This document shows positions 1 to 8,485 of a stretch of DNA of 47,783 bases, piece after piece. The notes below the pieces were generated by a model. It was not told the DNA's origin. It did no database searches and saw only the letters and a list, made by a program, of their open reading frames with translations. Source of the DNA: Miniimonas arenae (GTDB lineage Bacteria > Actinomycetota > Actinomycetes > Actinomycetales > Beutenbergiaceae); the NCBI RefSeq assembly GCF_006351005.1, contig NZ_VENP01000025.1, positions 1 through 47,783 of the forward strand. The letters run 5' to 3'. Made by a program: the position numbers and the translations under genes. Position 1 is the stretch's first letter, and the number at the start of each line of letters is the position of its first letter.

Positions 1-748
1 CGCTGGGCGCTGCCCCGTCGGGATCGGCCACGGCCACGGCGTGGGTGGCGATCCGGCGCAGCTGGTCGGGGTCGAACGTGGTGGCGTGGCTGGTGAGGAC
101 CTGTTCGAGCTCGGTGACGTCCTCGTGGTCCAGCACGGCGGCGACGCGTTCGAGGGCGCGCAGGACCCCGGTGGTGGCTTCCCGGTCCAGGTGCGGCAGC
201 GCCGACGCAAGGACGGGGCGCTCGGCAGGAACGACCTCCCCGCTGAGAGTGGTGCGAGGGGTCAGGGCGTGGCCGAGGCGGATGCGGCGGCCGGCCTCGG
301 CGCCACTGATCCGCAACCGCATCCGCAGCAGGTCCCGCGCCCGCGCATAGCGGGTACGCGGGCCGGGACCCGGGGCGGAATCGACGCCGCCGGTGTCGCC
401 CGAGCACCCCACGATGTCGGCGCGGTCGCCGGCACGGCAGGAACCGTCACTGGTGTCAGCCGGGTCGGGCACGAGGGCGGGTCCCGGGAGAGTTCCGCCG
501 TGGTCGACGAGGAGGCCCTGCCCGGAGGGGACGTCGGTGGTGGCGTGCTCGAGAGCGGCGGCGAGATGGAGCTGCAGGCGGGTCGGGCGCCGGGTGGTGG
601 CCTCGACGAGCTCGGCGAAGTGGAGGGTTCGTTCGGTCGTGGGGGCGGTGAGGGTCTCGTGCTCGACGATGGTCTCGAGGGTGGCCAGGGCAGCGTCCAG
701 GTCGGCCTGCGCGTGGTGCGCGGGGTCGAGGAGGAGCGGGGCGGCCAT
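1..748 (-). CDS. DUF222 (13E12-type) HNH endonuclease family protein, 5' part only
   Basis: The minus-strand frame opens at ATG 746-748 and stays open to the window edge, giving 249 residues with no stop, so the C-terminus lies outside. The protein begins MAAPLLLDPAHHAQADLDAA and later has a stretch around TTLSGEVVPAERPVLASAL and a region rich in ALERVAAVLDHEDVTELEQV, which is the usual look of the DUF222 domain found in front of an HNH nuclease in actinobacteria. The HNH part would be beyond base 1, so nuclease activity cannot be judged. Many actinobacterial genomes carry several copies, and the biological role is not established. The start is supported by a TAGACT box six bases upstream, which fits a leaderless transcript. 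Family assignment is by pattern recognition. Confidence 0.72.
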   Translation of the reverse strand, partial: MAAPLLLDPAHHAQADLDAALATLETIVEHETLTAPTTERTLHFAELVEATTRRPTRLQLHLAAALEHATTDVPSGQGLLVDHGGTLPGPALVPDPADTSDGSCRAGDRADIVGCSGDTGGVDSAPGPGPRTRYARARDLLRMRLRISGAEAGRRIRLGHALTPRTTLSGEVVPAERPVLASALPHLDREATTGVLRALERVAAVLDHEDVTELEQVLTSHATTFDPDQLRRIATHAVAVADPDGAAPS

Positions 749-754
749 GTAGCG

Positions 755-760
755 AGTCTA
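755..760 (-). promoter_or_regulatory. -10 box TAGACT, leaderless promoter of the DUF222 gene
   Basis: On the minus strand TAGACT is followed by six bases and then ATG at 748. In actinobacteria the last T of the -10 box lies near -7, so transcription would start on the A of the start codon. No good -35 box is needed or seen. Confidence 0.5.
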
Positions 761-880
761 GGACACACTTGTGCGATCTACAAGACCTGAACTGCGCAAA
801 CATATCCACAAGGAGAGTCTCGGGTCGACTCCGGGAGTGCCTGGGGACAACCCGCGAAGTCCCCCCTGTCGAGCCCCGCG

Positions 881-980
881 GCGCGCCGCGACCGCCACCT
901 CGCCGCAACCCTCAGCGCGCCGCGACCGCCACCTCGCCGCAACCCTCAGCGCGCCGCGACCGACCTCCCCGCAACCCTCG
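881..980. repeat. 34-bp direct repeats in the 749-1108 intergenic stretch
   Basis: The gap between the DUF222 gene and rpiB (about 360 bases) contains no convincing gene. It holds two identical 34-bp units (881-914 and 915-948) and a degenerate third (949-980), each containing CGCAACCCTC. A perfect 7-bp hairpin, CTCGCCG / CGGCGAG, follows at 999-1018. Short reading frames here are low-complexity translations of the repeat. Confidence 0.8.
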
Positions 981-1108
981 GCGGACCCGTCAGCCCACCT
1001 CGCCGAGTCCCCGGCGAGTGCCGACACCGTCAGCTCCATCGACGGTCGGTCTCGGTGGACATGAGGCGCGGCCACCAGTCGCCGCGCGATCGCCCGCGAT
1101 GCGGAGCT

Positions 1109-1585
1109 TCAGCCCCGCGCGCCCTCGTACTCGGTGAGCTGGGCGATCCGGCGCGCGTGCCGCGGGTCCTGCGAGAACGGCTCGGCCACGAACGCGTCGA
1201 CGAACGACGTCGCCTCCTCGACCGTGTGCATCCGACCACCGATCGCGAGCACGTTGGCGTCGTTGTGCTGGCGCGCCAGCCGCGCGGTGTCGAGGTTCCA
1301 GGCCAGGGCCGCCCGCACGCCGCGCACCTTGTTCGCGGCGATCTGCTCGCCGTTGCCGCTCCCGCCGATCACGATGCCCAGGGCGGGCGCGACGGCGGAC
1401 CCGTCCCCTCCGCCGTCGGCCACCGTAGCCTCGGCGGCCGCGATGCAGAACGCGGGGTAGTCGTCCTGCGGGTCGTAGGTGAGGGCCCCGTGGTTCACGA
1501 CGTCGTGACCGGCGGCGACGAGGTGCTCCACGAGCGCCTCCTTCAGCTCGAAACCGGCGTGGTCGGAGGCGATGTGGATGCGCAT
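1109..1585 (-). CDS. rpiB: ribose-5-phosphate isomerase B
   Basis: This 158-residue protein matches the RpiB/LacAB family. It should interconvert ribose 5-phosphate and ribulose 5-phosphate in the non-oxidative pentose phosphate pathway in the cytoplasm. The N-terminus MRIHIASDHAGFELKEAL carries the SDHAG substrate-binding signature, and the middle has the GIVIGGSGNGEQIAANKVRG loop. The catalytic position that is Cys in Escherichia coli RpiB (GTGxG region) is Ser here (GGSGN), as in mycobacterial RpiB. The C-terminal HNDANVLAIGGR segment is also typical. The start is ATG 1583-1585, preceded at six bases by a weak -10 candidate CACGAT. It lies upstream of the GNAT gene's 3' end on the same strand, with about 100 bases between them. 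Confidence 0.93.
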   Translation of the reverse strand: MRIHIASDHAGFELKEALVEHLVAAGHDVVNHGALTYDPQDDYPAFCIAAAEATVADGGGDGSAVAPALGIVIGGSGNGEQIAANKVRGVRAALAWNLDTARLARQHNDANVLAIGGRMHTVEEATSFVDAFVAEPFSQDPRHARRIAQLTEYEGARG

Positions 1586-1591
1586 GGGCCC

Positions 1592-1597
1592 ATCGTG
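1592..1597 (-). promoter_or_regulatory. weak -10 candidate CACGAT for rpiB
   Basis: CACGAT lies six bases before the rpiB ATG, at the same spacing as the stronger leaderless boxes in this window. The first T and the usual TA start are missing, so it is only a candidate. Confidence 0.25.
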
Positions 1598-1656
1598 GCA
1601 CGGCCCCCCTCGGGTCGGGAGCCCGCGGGAGTCCGCCTGGCGCGCGCCGACCACCC

Positions 1657-1695
1657 GCACCCTCAGACCTCGCGCACGCGCACCCTCAGACCTCG
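1657..1695. repeat. 16-bp direct repeat across the GNAT stop codon
   Basis: GCACCCTCAGACCTCG occurs at 1657-1672 and 1680-1695, a pitch of 23 bp. The second copy contains the TGA stop of the GNAT gene (minus strand), and the first copy is an untranslated duplicate of it. It looks like a small tandem duplication. Confidence 0.7.
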
Positions 1696-2882
1696 AGCAC
1701 GTACTCCACGGAGCGGTTCGTCGCCACGAACCCCGCGCGCTCGTACAGCCCGAGCGCGCCGGAGGGGTTGGCCGTGTCGACGTCGAGCACCGCCCGGTCC
1801 AGCCCCGCGTCGCGCGTGGCCCGCAGGTAGCGCGCGAGCAGCGCCGGCGCGATCCCGCGCCGACGGCCCGCCCGGACCACGCCGAGCACGCCCAGATAGC
1901 TGCTCGTGTAGCCCTGGAGCTCCCAGTCCTCGGGGTTGGCGCTGACGAGGGCGAACCCGAGCACGACGTCCGCCTCGTCGACGGCGAGCCACGACAGGTC
2001 CTCGCGGAACAGCTCCCCGCCCACGAACGTCGCCCACTCCTGGGGCGTGCGCGGCTGGCTGCCCCAGTGGTCGCGGAAGGCGTCGTTGCGGGCGTCGAGC
2101 GCGTCCTGCGCGCGGTCGGCCGAGTACGGGACGAGCCGCACGCCGTCGGGCACGGGCGGCTCGACCACCGCGAGCGCCTCGCCCGACTCCCCCGCCGCAC
2201 CGACGAGGTCGCGCTCCATGGTCGTGAAGTACCGCTCGGGGACGAACCCGAGCCGCTCGTGCAGCGCCATGCCGCCCCGGTTGCGCTCGTCCGCGCCGCT
2301 GCGCACCCACGCGGGCAGCGCCTCCTCGCACGTGGCGATCTGCTGCACGCCGCGCGCCGTCAGCCACGCGAGCAGCACGCGCCCGATGCCGCGCCCGCGC
2401 GCCCGCGGGTGCACACCCCCGTTCGCGTACGCCTGCACGCGCGTCTCGCGCCCCGGCATGAGCTCGATCAGTCCCCAGGCGAGCGCCTCGCCGTCGTGCC
2501 CGACGGCGAGCACCGAGTCGCGCGTCAGCGTCACGTGGGGCGCGTCCAGCTCGTCCTCGACGTCCTCGCGCGGCGTGGTCCAGTCGGGATGGTCGACGGC
2601 GTCCATCGCCTTCTGCAGCGCCGTCACCACATCGACGTCGGTCAGCTCGACCGGGCGCCACGTCGCGACATCGGGGTGCGCGAGAGTCGGCAGCCGCGGC
2701 GGGGACACGCGGTCGCACAGCCGCGCGAGACCGGCGCGTGCGCCGGGTGCGCCTGCACCGTCGGCGGCAGACGCAGACGCAGTGGCAGAGGCGGGGGCAG
2801 TACCGCGGTCAGCGGCGCGGTCAGTGGCACGGTCAGTGGCATCGCCGTCGTCGACGCGCGGCGTCTCGCTCGTGGTGGCCAT
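1686..2882 (-). CDS. two-domain GNAT N-acetyltransferase
   Basis: This 398-residue protein has two GNAT folds in tandem. Each has an acetyl-CoA binding motif A: the first reads RARGRGIGRVLLAWL (about residue 160) and the second RRRGIAPALLARYL followed by the ALGLYERAGF motif near the C-terminus. Two-domain architecture is shared with mycothiol synthase MshD and several uncharacterised actinobacterial enzymes; the acceptor substrate cannot be told from sequence. The first 65 or so residues are a disordered Asp/Thr/Ala-rich tail. The frame is open 123 bases further upstream, but ATG 2880-2882 (MATTSETPRV) avoids overlap with the divergent peptidase promoter. It is transcribed divergently from the M13 peptidase across only 64 bases. 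Confidence 0.8.
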   Translation of the reverse strand: MATTSETPRVDDGDATDRATDRAADRGTAPASATASASAADGAGAPGARAGLARLCDRVSPPRLPTLAHPDVATWRPVELTDVDVVTALQKAMDAVDHPDWTTPREDVEDELDAPHVTLTRDSVLAVGHDGEALAWGLIELMPGRETRVQAYANGGVHPRARGRGIGRVLLAWLTARGVQQIATCEEALPAWVRSGADERNRGGMALHERLGFVPERYFTTMERDLVGAAGESGEALAVVEPPVPDGVRLVPYSADRAQDALDARNDAFRDHWGSQPRTPQEWATFVGGELFREDLSWLAVDEADVVLGFALVSANPEDWELQGYTSSYLGVLGVVRAGRRRGIAPALLARYLRATRDAGLDRAVLDVDTANPSGALGLYERAGFVATNRSVEYVLEV

Positions 2883-2933
2883 GCGCCCAGTGCACCATCG
2901 GGGCACCAGATCGGGCCAGCCGATTCTCTCGCC

Positions 2934-2939
2934 TAGCAT
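2934..2939 (+). promoter_or_regulatory. -10 box TAGCAT, leaderless promoter of the M13 peptidase
   Basis: TAGCAT is followed by seven bases and then GTG at 2947. This both supports the GTG start and predicts a leaderless mRNA. It sits in the short divergent region shared with the GNAT gene. Confidence 0.55.
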
Positions 2940-2946
2940 CGACATC

Positions 2947-4992
2947 GTGCCCGCCGAGAACATCGCAGCCGCCTCCCCCGCCACCACCCCGGAGCCCGCC
3001 GCCACCGACGCCGCCTACCACGCCCACCTCGTCGCCACCGGCGGCGACCCCACGGTCCGGCCGCAGGACGACCTCTACCGCCACGTCAACGGGCGCTGGC
3101 TCGCCGAGGCGGAGATCCCCGCCGACCGCGCCCGCTACGGGGAGTTCCACCGCCTCGCCGAGGAGGCCGAACGGGACGTCCGCGCGATCGTCGAGGCCGC
3201 GGACGGCTCCCCCGAGGCCTCGCTGGAGTCCCGCCAGGTCGCCACGCTGTACGCCTCCTTCATGGACACCGCCGCGATCGAGGCCGCGGGCACGCAGCCA
3301 CTCGAGGAGGACCTCGCGCTGGTGGCGGGTGCCGCCGGCCGCACCGAGCTGGCCCGCGTGATCGGCGCGCTGGCCGCGACCGGCGTGGGCGGTCCGTTCG
3401 GGCTCTACGTCGACACCGATGCGGGCGACCCGGACTCCTACGCGCTCCACCTCTACCAGTCCGGACTGGGCCTGCCCGACGAGTCCTACTACCGCGACGA
3501 GGCGAACGCCGCGCTGCGCGAGGCCTACCCCGGACACGTCGCCCGCCAGCTCGTCCTGGCGACCGAGGCGGACGAGCCCACGGCGCACGCCCGGGCGACG
3601 GCGATCCTCGCCCTGGAGACCCGGCTCGCCGCGGGGCACTGGGACCGCGTGAAGGACCGCGACGCCGTCGCGACCTACAACCCGACGACGCGGGCCGAGC
3701 TCGCCGTCGCGCTCGACGGTTTCGACCTCGCCGCGTACGCCGAGGGCCTCGGGCTGACCGACGCGATGCTCGAGCACGTCGTGGTCCGCGAGCCCGACTA
3801 CCTCCAGGCGTTCGCGCAGGCGTGGCGCGAGGTCGACCTCGAGACGTGGCGCACGTGGCTCGCGTGGCGCGTGGTCCGCTCCCGCGCGCCCTACCTCACG
3901 GACGCGATCTCCGCGGAGAACTTCGACTTCTACGGCCGCCGGCTCACCGGCGCCCCGCAGCAGCGCGAGCGGTGGAAGCGCGGCGTCGGGTTCGTCGAGG
4001 GCGCCGTCGGCGACGCCGTCGCGCGCCTCTACGTCGCCGAGCACTTCCCGCCCGAGCACAAGGCAAGGATGGACGCGCTCGTCCAGCGGCTGGTCGAGGC
4101 CTACCGCGTCTCGATCCAGGACCTGGAGTGGATGACGCCCGCGACACGCGAGAAGGCTCTCGAGAAGCTCGCCGCGTTCACGCCGAAGATCGGCTACCCG
4201 GCGCGCTGGAAGGACTACTCCGACCTCGCCGTCGGGCCCGACCTGCTTGCCAACGTGCGCGCCGCGAACCGGCACGAGACGGCGCGCGAGCTCACGAAGC
4301 TCGGCGGGCCGGTGGACCGCGACGAGTGGTTCATGACCCCGCAGACGGTCAACGCCTACTACAACCCGGGGATGAACGAGATCGTGTTCCCCGCGGCGAT
4401 CCTCCAGCCGCCGTTCTTCTCCCCCGACGCCTCCGACGCCGCGAACTTCGGCGGCATCGGCGCCGTGATCGGGCACGAGATCGGCCACGGCTTCGACGAT
4501 CACGGCAGCGAGTACGACGGCGCAGGTCGCCTCGTGAACTGGTGGTCACCCGAGGACAAGGTGGAGTTCGAGCGACGCACCCGGGCGCTGGTGGACCAGT
4601 ACGACGCCGTGCGCCCGACGCAGCTCGTCGAGGGACCGCACGTGAACGGGCAGCTCACGCTCGGGGAGAACATCGGCGACCTCGGCGGGCTCGGGATCGC
4701 GATCACCGCGTACCGGCTGGCGCGCGCGGACCGGGCGGCCTCGCCCGAGGGCACGACGGACGACGACGAGGCGGCCGGCCTGCGCGAGCTGTTCGAGGCG
4801 TGGGGCCTGATCTGGCGGTGCAAGGGACGCGACGCCGAGGTGCTGCGGCTCCTCACGGTCGACCCGCACTCGCCGGAGGAGTTCCGCTGCAACGGCGTGG
4901 TCCGCAACCTCGACGAGTTCCACGAGGTCTACGGCGTCCAGCCCGGCGACGCGCTGTGGCTCGAGCCGAGCGAGCGCGTCCGCATCTGGTAG
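2947..4992 (+). CDS. M13 family zinc metallopeptidase (PepO / neprilysin-like)
   Basis: The 681-residue product is a zinc endopeptidase of family M13, expected to cut short peptides. The HEIGH zinc motif lies near residue 510 (IGHEIGHGFDDHGSEYD), and the third ligand is in LGENIGDLGG near residue 574. The conserved substrate region NAYYNPGMNEIVFPAAILQPPFF precedes the zinc site, and the C-terminus ends with VRIW, close to the usual xxW end. There is no signal peptide or membrane anchor, so like other bacterial PepO-type enzymes without a leader it is probably cytoplasmic. The frame is open far upstream of the true gene because of GC bias; GTG 2947 is chosen because the protein starts matching soon afterwards and a -10 box stands seven bases before it. 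Its substrates are unknown. Confidence 0.93.
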   Translation: MPAENIAAASPATTPEPAATDAAYHAHLVATGGDPTVRPQDDLYRHVNGRWLAEAEIPADRARYGEFHRLAEEAERDVRAIVEAADGSPEASLESRQVATLYASFMDTAAIEAAGTQPLEEDLALVAGAAGRTELARVIGALAATGVGGPFGLYVDTDAGDPDSYALHLYQSGLGLPDESYYRDEANAALREAYPGHVARQLVLATEADEPTAHARATAILALETRLAAGHWDRVKDRDAVATYNPTTRAELAVALDGFDLAAYAEGLGLTDAMLEHVVVREPDYLQAFAQAWREVDLETWRTWLAWRVVRSRAPYLTDAISAENFDFYGRRLTGAPQQRERWKRGVGFVEGAVGDAVARLYVAEHFPPEHKARMDALVQRLVEAYRVSIQDLEWMTPATREKALEKLAAFTPKIGYPARWKDYSDLAVGPDLLANVRAANRHETARELTKLGGPVDRDEWFMTPQTVNAYYNPGMNEIVFPAAILQPPFFSPDASDAANFGGIGAVIGHEIGHGFDDHGSEYDGAGRLVNWWSPEDKVEFERRTRALVDQYDAVRPTQLVEGPHVNGQLTLGENIGDLGGLGIAITAYRLARADRAASPEGTTDDDEAAGLRELFEAWGLIWRCKGRDAEVLRLLTVDPHSPEEFRCNGVVRNLDEFHEVYGVQPGDALWLEPSERVRIW

Positions 4993-5060
4993 CCGGCGGG
5001 GTCTCCGGGCCCGCGCGCCCGCGGGAAATCCCTGGCCCGCGCGCGCGCCGCGGTGCTGGG

Positions 5061-6434
5061 ATGTCGGCCATGACCCTCACCGAGGTACCCGCCGCCGAGC
5101 AGGAGCAGCGCCCCGACGCGAGCAGCGCCGCATCCGTGCCCGCATCCGCACCCACCGCGAGCGTCCTCGTGCAGCCGGGAGCGCCCGGCTACACCACGGT
5201 CGAGCTCGACCCGACCGACGACGCCGACAAGGCGGCGATGATCGACGTCGACGAGTGGGCCTTCTCGTTCGTCTACCCCACCGAGGCGCTCGAGAACACA
5301 CACTTCGTGCCCGAGAAGGGCCGCACCGTCGGGGTGCGGCACGAGCGCGACGGTCTCGTCGCCGTCCACGCCTCCTACGAGGCGGATCTGCGGGTCCCGG
5401 GCGGCGCGGTGCCGGCCGCCGGCCTCACCTGGGTCGGCGTGCACCCGGGCCACCGCCGGCGCGGACTCGCGACGGCGATGCTCACCACCCACCTGCAGCG
5501 CACCGCCGAGCGGGGCGAGCCGGTCTCGGCGCTGTTCGCCGCCGAGCCCGAGATCTACGGCCGGTACGGCTACGGCCTCGCGGCGCGCTCGGTCGACGTG
5601 CAGCTGGGCCGCGGCGTCGCGCTGCGTGACGTCCCCGGGACCGAAGGGCTGACGTGCTCGCTCGAGCGTGCGTCCGAGGACCGTCACCTCGCCCTGGTCG
5701 CCGACCTGCTCGACCGGGCCGCCCGGCCCGGAGAGCTGTTCCCTCGCCGCGACGCGCACCTGCGCAACTACTTCGCCGAGGTCCCGGACTGGCGCGAGGG
5801 CGCCGAGCTGCGCCGGATCGCCGTCGTGCGCGACGCCGACGGCGACCCGCGCGCCTTCTGCCTGTTCCGCCGCAAGGAGTCCTGGGGCCCGACCGGCCCC
5901 GAGGGGACCGTGCGCGCGGGCCTGTGGGCCGCCGTCGACGGCGCCGCGAACCGCGCGCTCTGGGGCACGCTCACCGACCTCGACCTCATGGGCACGGTGC
6001 GCCTGGGCGGGCTCGCCGTCGACGCTCCCCTGCTGGGACAGCTGGTCAACCTGCGCTCGGCGAAGCTCCGCACGGCCGACAACGTCTGGGTGCGGATCGT
6101 GGACCTCCCGGCCGCGCTGTCGGCCCGCGCCTACGCCGCACCGGTCGACGTCGTCCTCGAGGTCACCGACACCGTGCTGCCCGCGAACGCCGGACGGTGG
6201 CGGGTCGAGGGCGGGCCGAGCGGCGCGCGGGTGACGCGACTGGCCGACGGTGACCCCACGCCGTCGGGCCTCGCGCTCGACGTCGCGGAGCTGGGCGCCG
6301 CCTACCTCGGCGGCATCGGGCTCGCGTCGCTCGTGGCAGCGGGGCTCGTGCGCGAGGTCACGCCGGGTGCGGGCGCCGCCGCCGCGGCGGCGTTCGGCTG
6401 GCCGCTCGCGCCGGTCTGCATGGCCGACTTCTGA
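5061..6434 (+). CDS. Eis-like GNAT acetyltransferase with C-terminal SCP2-type domain
   Basis: This 457-residue protein has the three-part build of the Eis family (enhanced intracellular survival): an N-terminal GNAT domain with VGVHPGHRRRGLATAMLTTHL (about residues 130-150) and the EPEIYGRYGYGLA segment, a second GNAT-like domain, and a C-terminal sterol-carrier-like domain. It ends CMADF; in mycobacterial Eis a C-terminal Phe carboxylate serves as the general base, and that feature is conserved here. Eis of Mycobacterium tuberculosis acetylates aminoglycosides and a JNK phosphatase, but environmental homologues have unproven substrates. The first 45 residues are a disordered Ala/Ser/Glu-rich extension. 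ATG 5061 is used; ATG 5070 is an alternative, and neither has a strong ribosome site. It ends seven bases before the stop of the convergent gene. Confidence 0.87.
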   Translation: MSAMTLTEVPAAEQEQRPDASSAASVPASAPTASVLVQPGAPGYTTVELDPTDDADKAAMIDVDEWAFSFVYPTEALENTHFVPEKGRTVGVRHERDGLVAVHASYEADLRVPGGAVPAAGLTWVGVHPGHRRRGLATAMLTTHLQRTAERGEPVSALFAAEPEIYGRYGYGLAARSVDVQLGRGVALRDVPGTEGLTCSLERASEDRHLALVADLLDRAARPGELFPRRDAHLRNYFAEVPDWREGAELRRIAVVRDADGDPRAFCLFRRKESWGPTGPEGTVRAGLWAAVDGAANRALWGTLTDLDLMGTVRLGGLAVDAPLLGQLVNLRSAKLRTADNVWVRIVDLPAALSARAYAAPVDVVLEVTDTVLPANAGRWRVEGGPSGARVTRLADGDPTPSGLALDVAELGAAYLGGIGLASLVAAGLVREVTPGAGAAAAAAFGWPLAPVCMADF

Positions 6435-6441
6435 CGCCCTC

Positions 6442-7047
6442 TCAGGCGAGGCGGCCTGGCCCGTAGCTCGTGAAGCTGGCGCGCGCGAGCGTGAAGCCCG
6501 TGCCGTCGGCGAGCGAGCTGCACTCCAGCCCGGAGTCGCTCGAGGTGCACATCCAGGGACCGACCACGGTGGTCTGGCCGTACTCCAGGACGGCCACGCC
6601 GTCCGCGCCCGGTCCCGGTGCGGCGTCGGGGCACGGCATCGCGACGCCGTCGCTCGTCATGACGACGAGCTGACCGCGCCACTCGCACGCGTCGCCCGCG
6701 GGCGGCGTGAACGTGGCCTCGGCGATCCAGCAGTCGGCCTGCTCGTCCGTGAGCGCGCACGAGATGTTGCGGCTCGGCAGCGTGAAGTCGGCGAGGGCGA
6801 GCGCGCCCTCGGGCGGGGTGAACTCCTGGGTGCCGCTCGCCGTCGCGTCGGCGGACGGAGCCGGGGAGGCGTCCGTCCCGTCCGTCGCGCCGGCAGCGGG
6901 CGTCGACGAGCTGGTCGCGGTCGCCGTGGCGTCCGCGTCGTCGCTGCCGCCCGGCCCCTGGCTGACCAGGAGGACGAGGAGGGTGGCGAACAGGACGACG
7001 TCGAGCACGGCGAACCCGATGAGCCACCGCTTCATGGTCGCGCTCAC
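6442..7047 (-). CDS. membrane-anchored protein of unknown function
   Basis: This 201-residue protein has one transmembrane helix near the N-terminus (LIGFAVLDVVLFATLLVLLV), a flexible linker of Ala/Ser/Thr/Asp (about residues 30-75) and an exported C-terminal domain of about 120 residues. That domain has six cysteines (ISCALTDEQADCWIAEA, GDACEW, AMPCPDA, PWMCTSS, LECSSLA), consistent with disulfide bonds outside the membrane. GTG 7045-7047 is chosen because GGAG lies six bases before it, overlapping the TGA of the gene upstream; ATG 7035 is an in-frame alternative. The ten-base gap means it is translated as a pair with the Rv2466c-type gene. I do not recognise a specific family. Confidence 0.72.
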   Translation of the reverse strand: MSATMKRWLIGFAVLDVVLFATLLVLLVSQGPGGSDDADATATATSSSTPAAGATDGTDASPAPSADATASGTQEFTPPEGALALADFTLPSRNISCALTDEQADCWIAEATFTPPAGDACEWRGQLVVMTSDGVAMPCPDAAPGPGADGVAVLEYGQTTVVGPWMCTSSDSGLECSSLADGTGFTLARASFTSYGPGRLA

Positions 7048-7057
7048 GGCCGGCTCC

Positions 7058-7738
7058 TCAGTCGAACACCGGGCCGGACGTGCGGGTGCGCTTGAGCTCG
7101 TACAGGCCGTCCACCGAGGTGAGCAGGACGAGACCGTCGAACAGGCGCAGCGCCGCCTCACCCTTGGGCGCCGGGGTGACCACGGGACCGAAGTAGGCCG
7201 TGCCGTTGATCGAGACGACCGGCGTGCCGACGTCCTCGCCGACCAGCGAGATGCCCTCGCCGTGCGAGGCGCGCAGGCTCTCGTCGAGCTCGTCGGAGTC
7301 GGCGAACCGGGCGAGGTCCGCGGGAAGGCCGACGTCCTCGAGCGCGCCGGCGATGGCGGGCTCGAACTCCTCGCCACCGGGGTGGATGCGCGTGCCGATC
7401 GCGGTGTAGAACTCCCCGACCGCAGCGTCACCGTGCTGCTCGCGGACGGCGTTCGCGACGCGCGCGGGACCCCAGGCGCGGTCCATCAGCGCGCGGTAGT
7501 TCTCGGGCAGGTCGCGGCCCTCGTTGAGGACGGCGAGCGACATCACGTGCCACGTCAGGTCGACGTCGCGCTGCCGGGCGACCTCGACCATCCACCGGGA
7601 CGTCATCCACGCCCAGGGGCAGATCGGGTCGAACCAGAAGTCGACGCGCGGCCGGGTGAGCAGCTCCTGCTCGGTCGGCGTCAGCTCGGGGGTGGCACTC
7701 GCGTCGGCGGCCGCGCCGGCGGTGGTCTCTGCGGTCAT
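7058..7738 (-). CDS. DsbA-fold, Rv2466c-type (mycothiol-dependent nitroreductase family) protein
   Basis: The 226-residue protein closely resembles M. tuberculosis Rv2466c (mrx2), a thioredoxin-fold enzyme that uses mycothiol to reduce nitro compounds and mixed disulfides. Shared segments include [49 protein letters not shown], and the ending [13 protein letters not shown]. The active site reads C-P-W-A (Cys40, Ala43) where Rv2466c has CPWC, so the resolving cysteine is absent and a monothiol mechanism is implied. ATG 7738 has a near-perfect ribosome site (GGAGG, six bases upstream); the frame extends further but without support. It is followed ten bases later by the membrane-anchored cysteine-rich protein, possibly a redox partner, though that is only inference. 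Confidence 0.88.
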   Translation of the reverse strand: MTAETTAGAAADASATPELTPTEQELLTRPRVDFWFDPICPWAWMTSRWMVEVARQRDVDLTWHVMSLAVLNEGRDLPENYRALMDRAWGPARVANAVREQHGDAAVGEFYTAIGTRIHPGGEEFEPAIAGALEDVGLPADLARFADSDELDESLRASHGEGISLVGEDVGTPVVSINGTAYFGPVVTPAPKGEAALRLFDGLVLLTSVDGLYELKRTRTSGPVFD

Positions 7739-7856
7739 CGGGAACCTCCTCGGCGCCCACCTTGTCACGGATCGCCGCGACGGCGCACGCCGGGCGCGGG
7801 GCAAGGCGGTGCTCCCAGCGATGCTCGCGGCGGTGCGAGCGGGCGGGGACGCGCCG

Positions 7857-8441
7857 TCAGGCTCCCGGGTCGGTCATCCGGCCCTCGGGGTCCAGGCGGG
7901 TGAGGATCTGCGCCGCGATCTCGCCGAGCGCGGCCACCTGGGCCGGGCTGAGCGCGTCCAGCACGGCCTCGCGCGCGGTGCGCACGTGGCCGGGAGCGGC
8001 ACCCACGACGGCGGCCCATCCGTCGTCCGTGAGGATCACGTTCGTGGCACGTCCGTCGGTCGGACACGCGGCACGCTCGACGAGGCCGCGCTCGGCGAGG
8101 CGGGTCACCACGTGGGACAGACGCGGCAGAGTCGCGTTCGTCCGCTCCGCGAGGGCCGTCATCCGCAGGGTGCGCTCGGGCGCCTCGGAGAGCATCGCGA
8201 GCGTCTGGTACTCGAAGTGGGAGAACCCGGAGTCCTTGCGCAGCTGGGTGTCCAGCACACCGGGGAGGAGCTCGACGACGGCGAGCAGGCGCAGCCAGGC
8301 GGCGCGCTCCACGGGCGAGAGCCAGCGCGGCTCCTCGTCGCGGCGCGCCGGCCCGGCCGGGGCGGCTGTGCCGGCCGGGGCTGCTACGGCTGACGGGTCT
8401 GCTGCGGGCGGGGCGACGACGGCGTCGGCGAGGTCGGTCAT
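7857..8441 (-). CDS. MarR family transcriptional regulator
   Basis: This 194-residue winged-helix repressor has the MarR core from about residue 40: [14 protein letters not shown], then the recognition region [23 protein letters not shown] and the wing [20 protein letters not shown]. The first 37 residues are an Ala/Pro-rich tail. ATG 8441 has a perfect AGGAGG five bases upstream. The gene diverges from a two-domain dioxygenase-like gene, and the space between holds two palindromes that look like its own operators, so autoregulation plus control of the neighbour is likely. MarR proteins of this kind typically respond to phenolics, quinones or oxidants. The nature of the neighbour suggests an aromatic ligand, but this is inferred. 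Confidence 0.93.
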   Translation of the reverse strand: MTDLADAVVAPPAADPSAVAAPAGTAAPAGPARRDEEPRWLSPVERAAWLRLLAVVELLPGVLDTQLRKDSGFSHFEYQTLAMLSEAPERTLRMTALAERTNATLPRLSHVVTRLAERGLVERAACPTDGRATNVILTDDGWAAVVGAAPGHVRTAREAVLDALSPAQVAALGEIAAQILTRLDPEGRMTDPGA

Positions 8442-8453
8442 GGTGCCCTCCTT

Positions 8454-8471
8454 TAGTTGACACAACAACTA
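8454..8471. promoter_or_regulatory. MarR operator 1 (perfect palindrome)
   Basis: TAGTTGACACAACAACTA is a perfect 6-6-6 palindrome (TAGTTG-N6-CAACTA). It covers the -35 element of the plus-strand promoter and begins 13 bases upstream of the MarR start codon, so binding would block both genes. The site form fits a MarR dimer. Confidence 0.8.
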
Positions 8472-8485
8472 TAGCGCACTAATTT
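8457..8485 (+). promoter_or_regulatory. sigma-70 type promoter of the VOC dioxygenase gene
   Basis: TTGACA (8457-8462), a 17-base spacer and TAATTT (8480-8485) form a nearly consensus promoter, unusual among the -10-only promoters of this window. Both operators overlap it, as expected for a strong but repressed promoter. A face-to-face -10 candidate for the regulator gene, TATAGT, lies at 8468-8473 on the minus strand. Confidence 0.75.

Noticed and set aside
758-1075. A small minus-strand gene in the DUF222-rpiB gap
   Set aside because: Its translation (AEGCGEVAVAAR repeated) is simply the 34-bp repeat, with no ribosome site.
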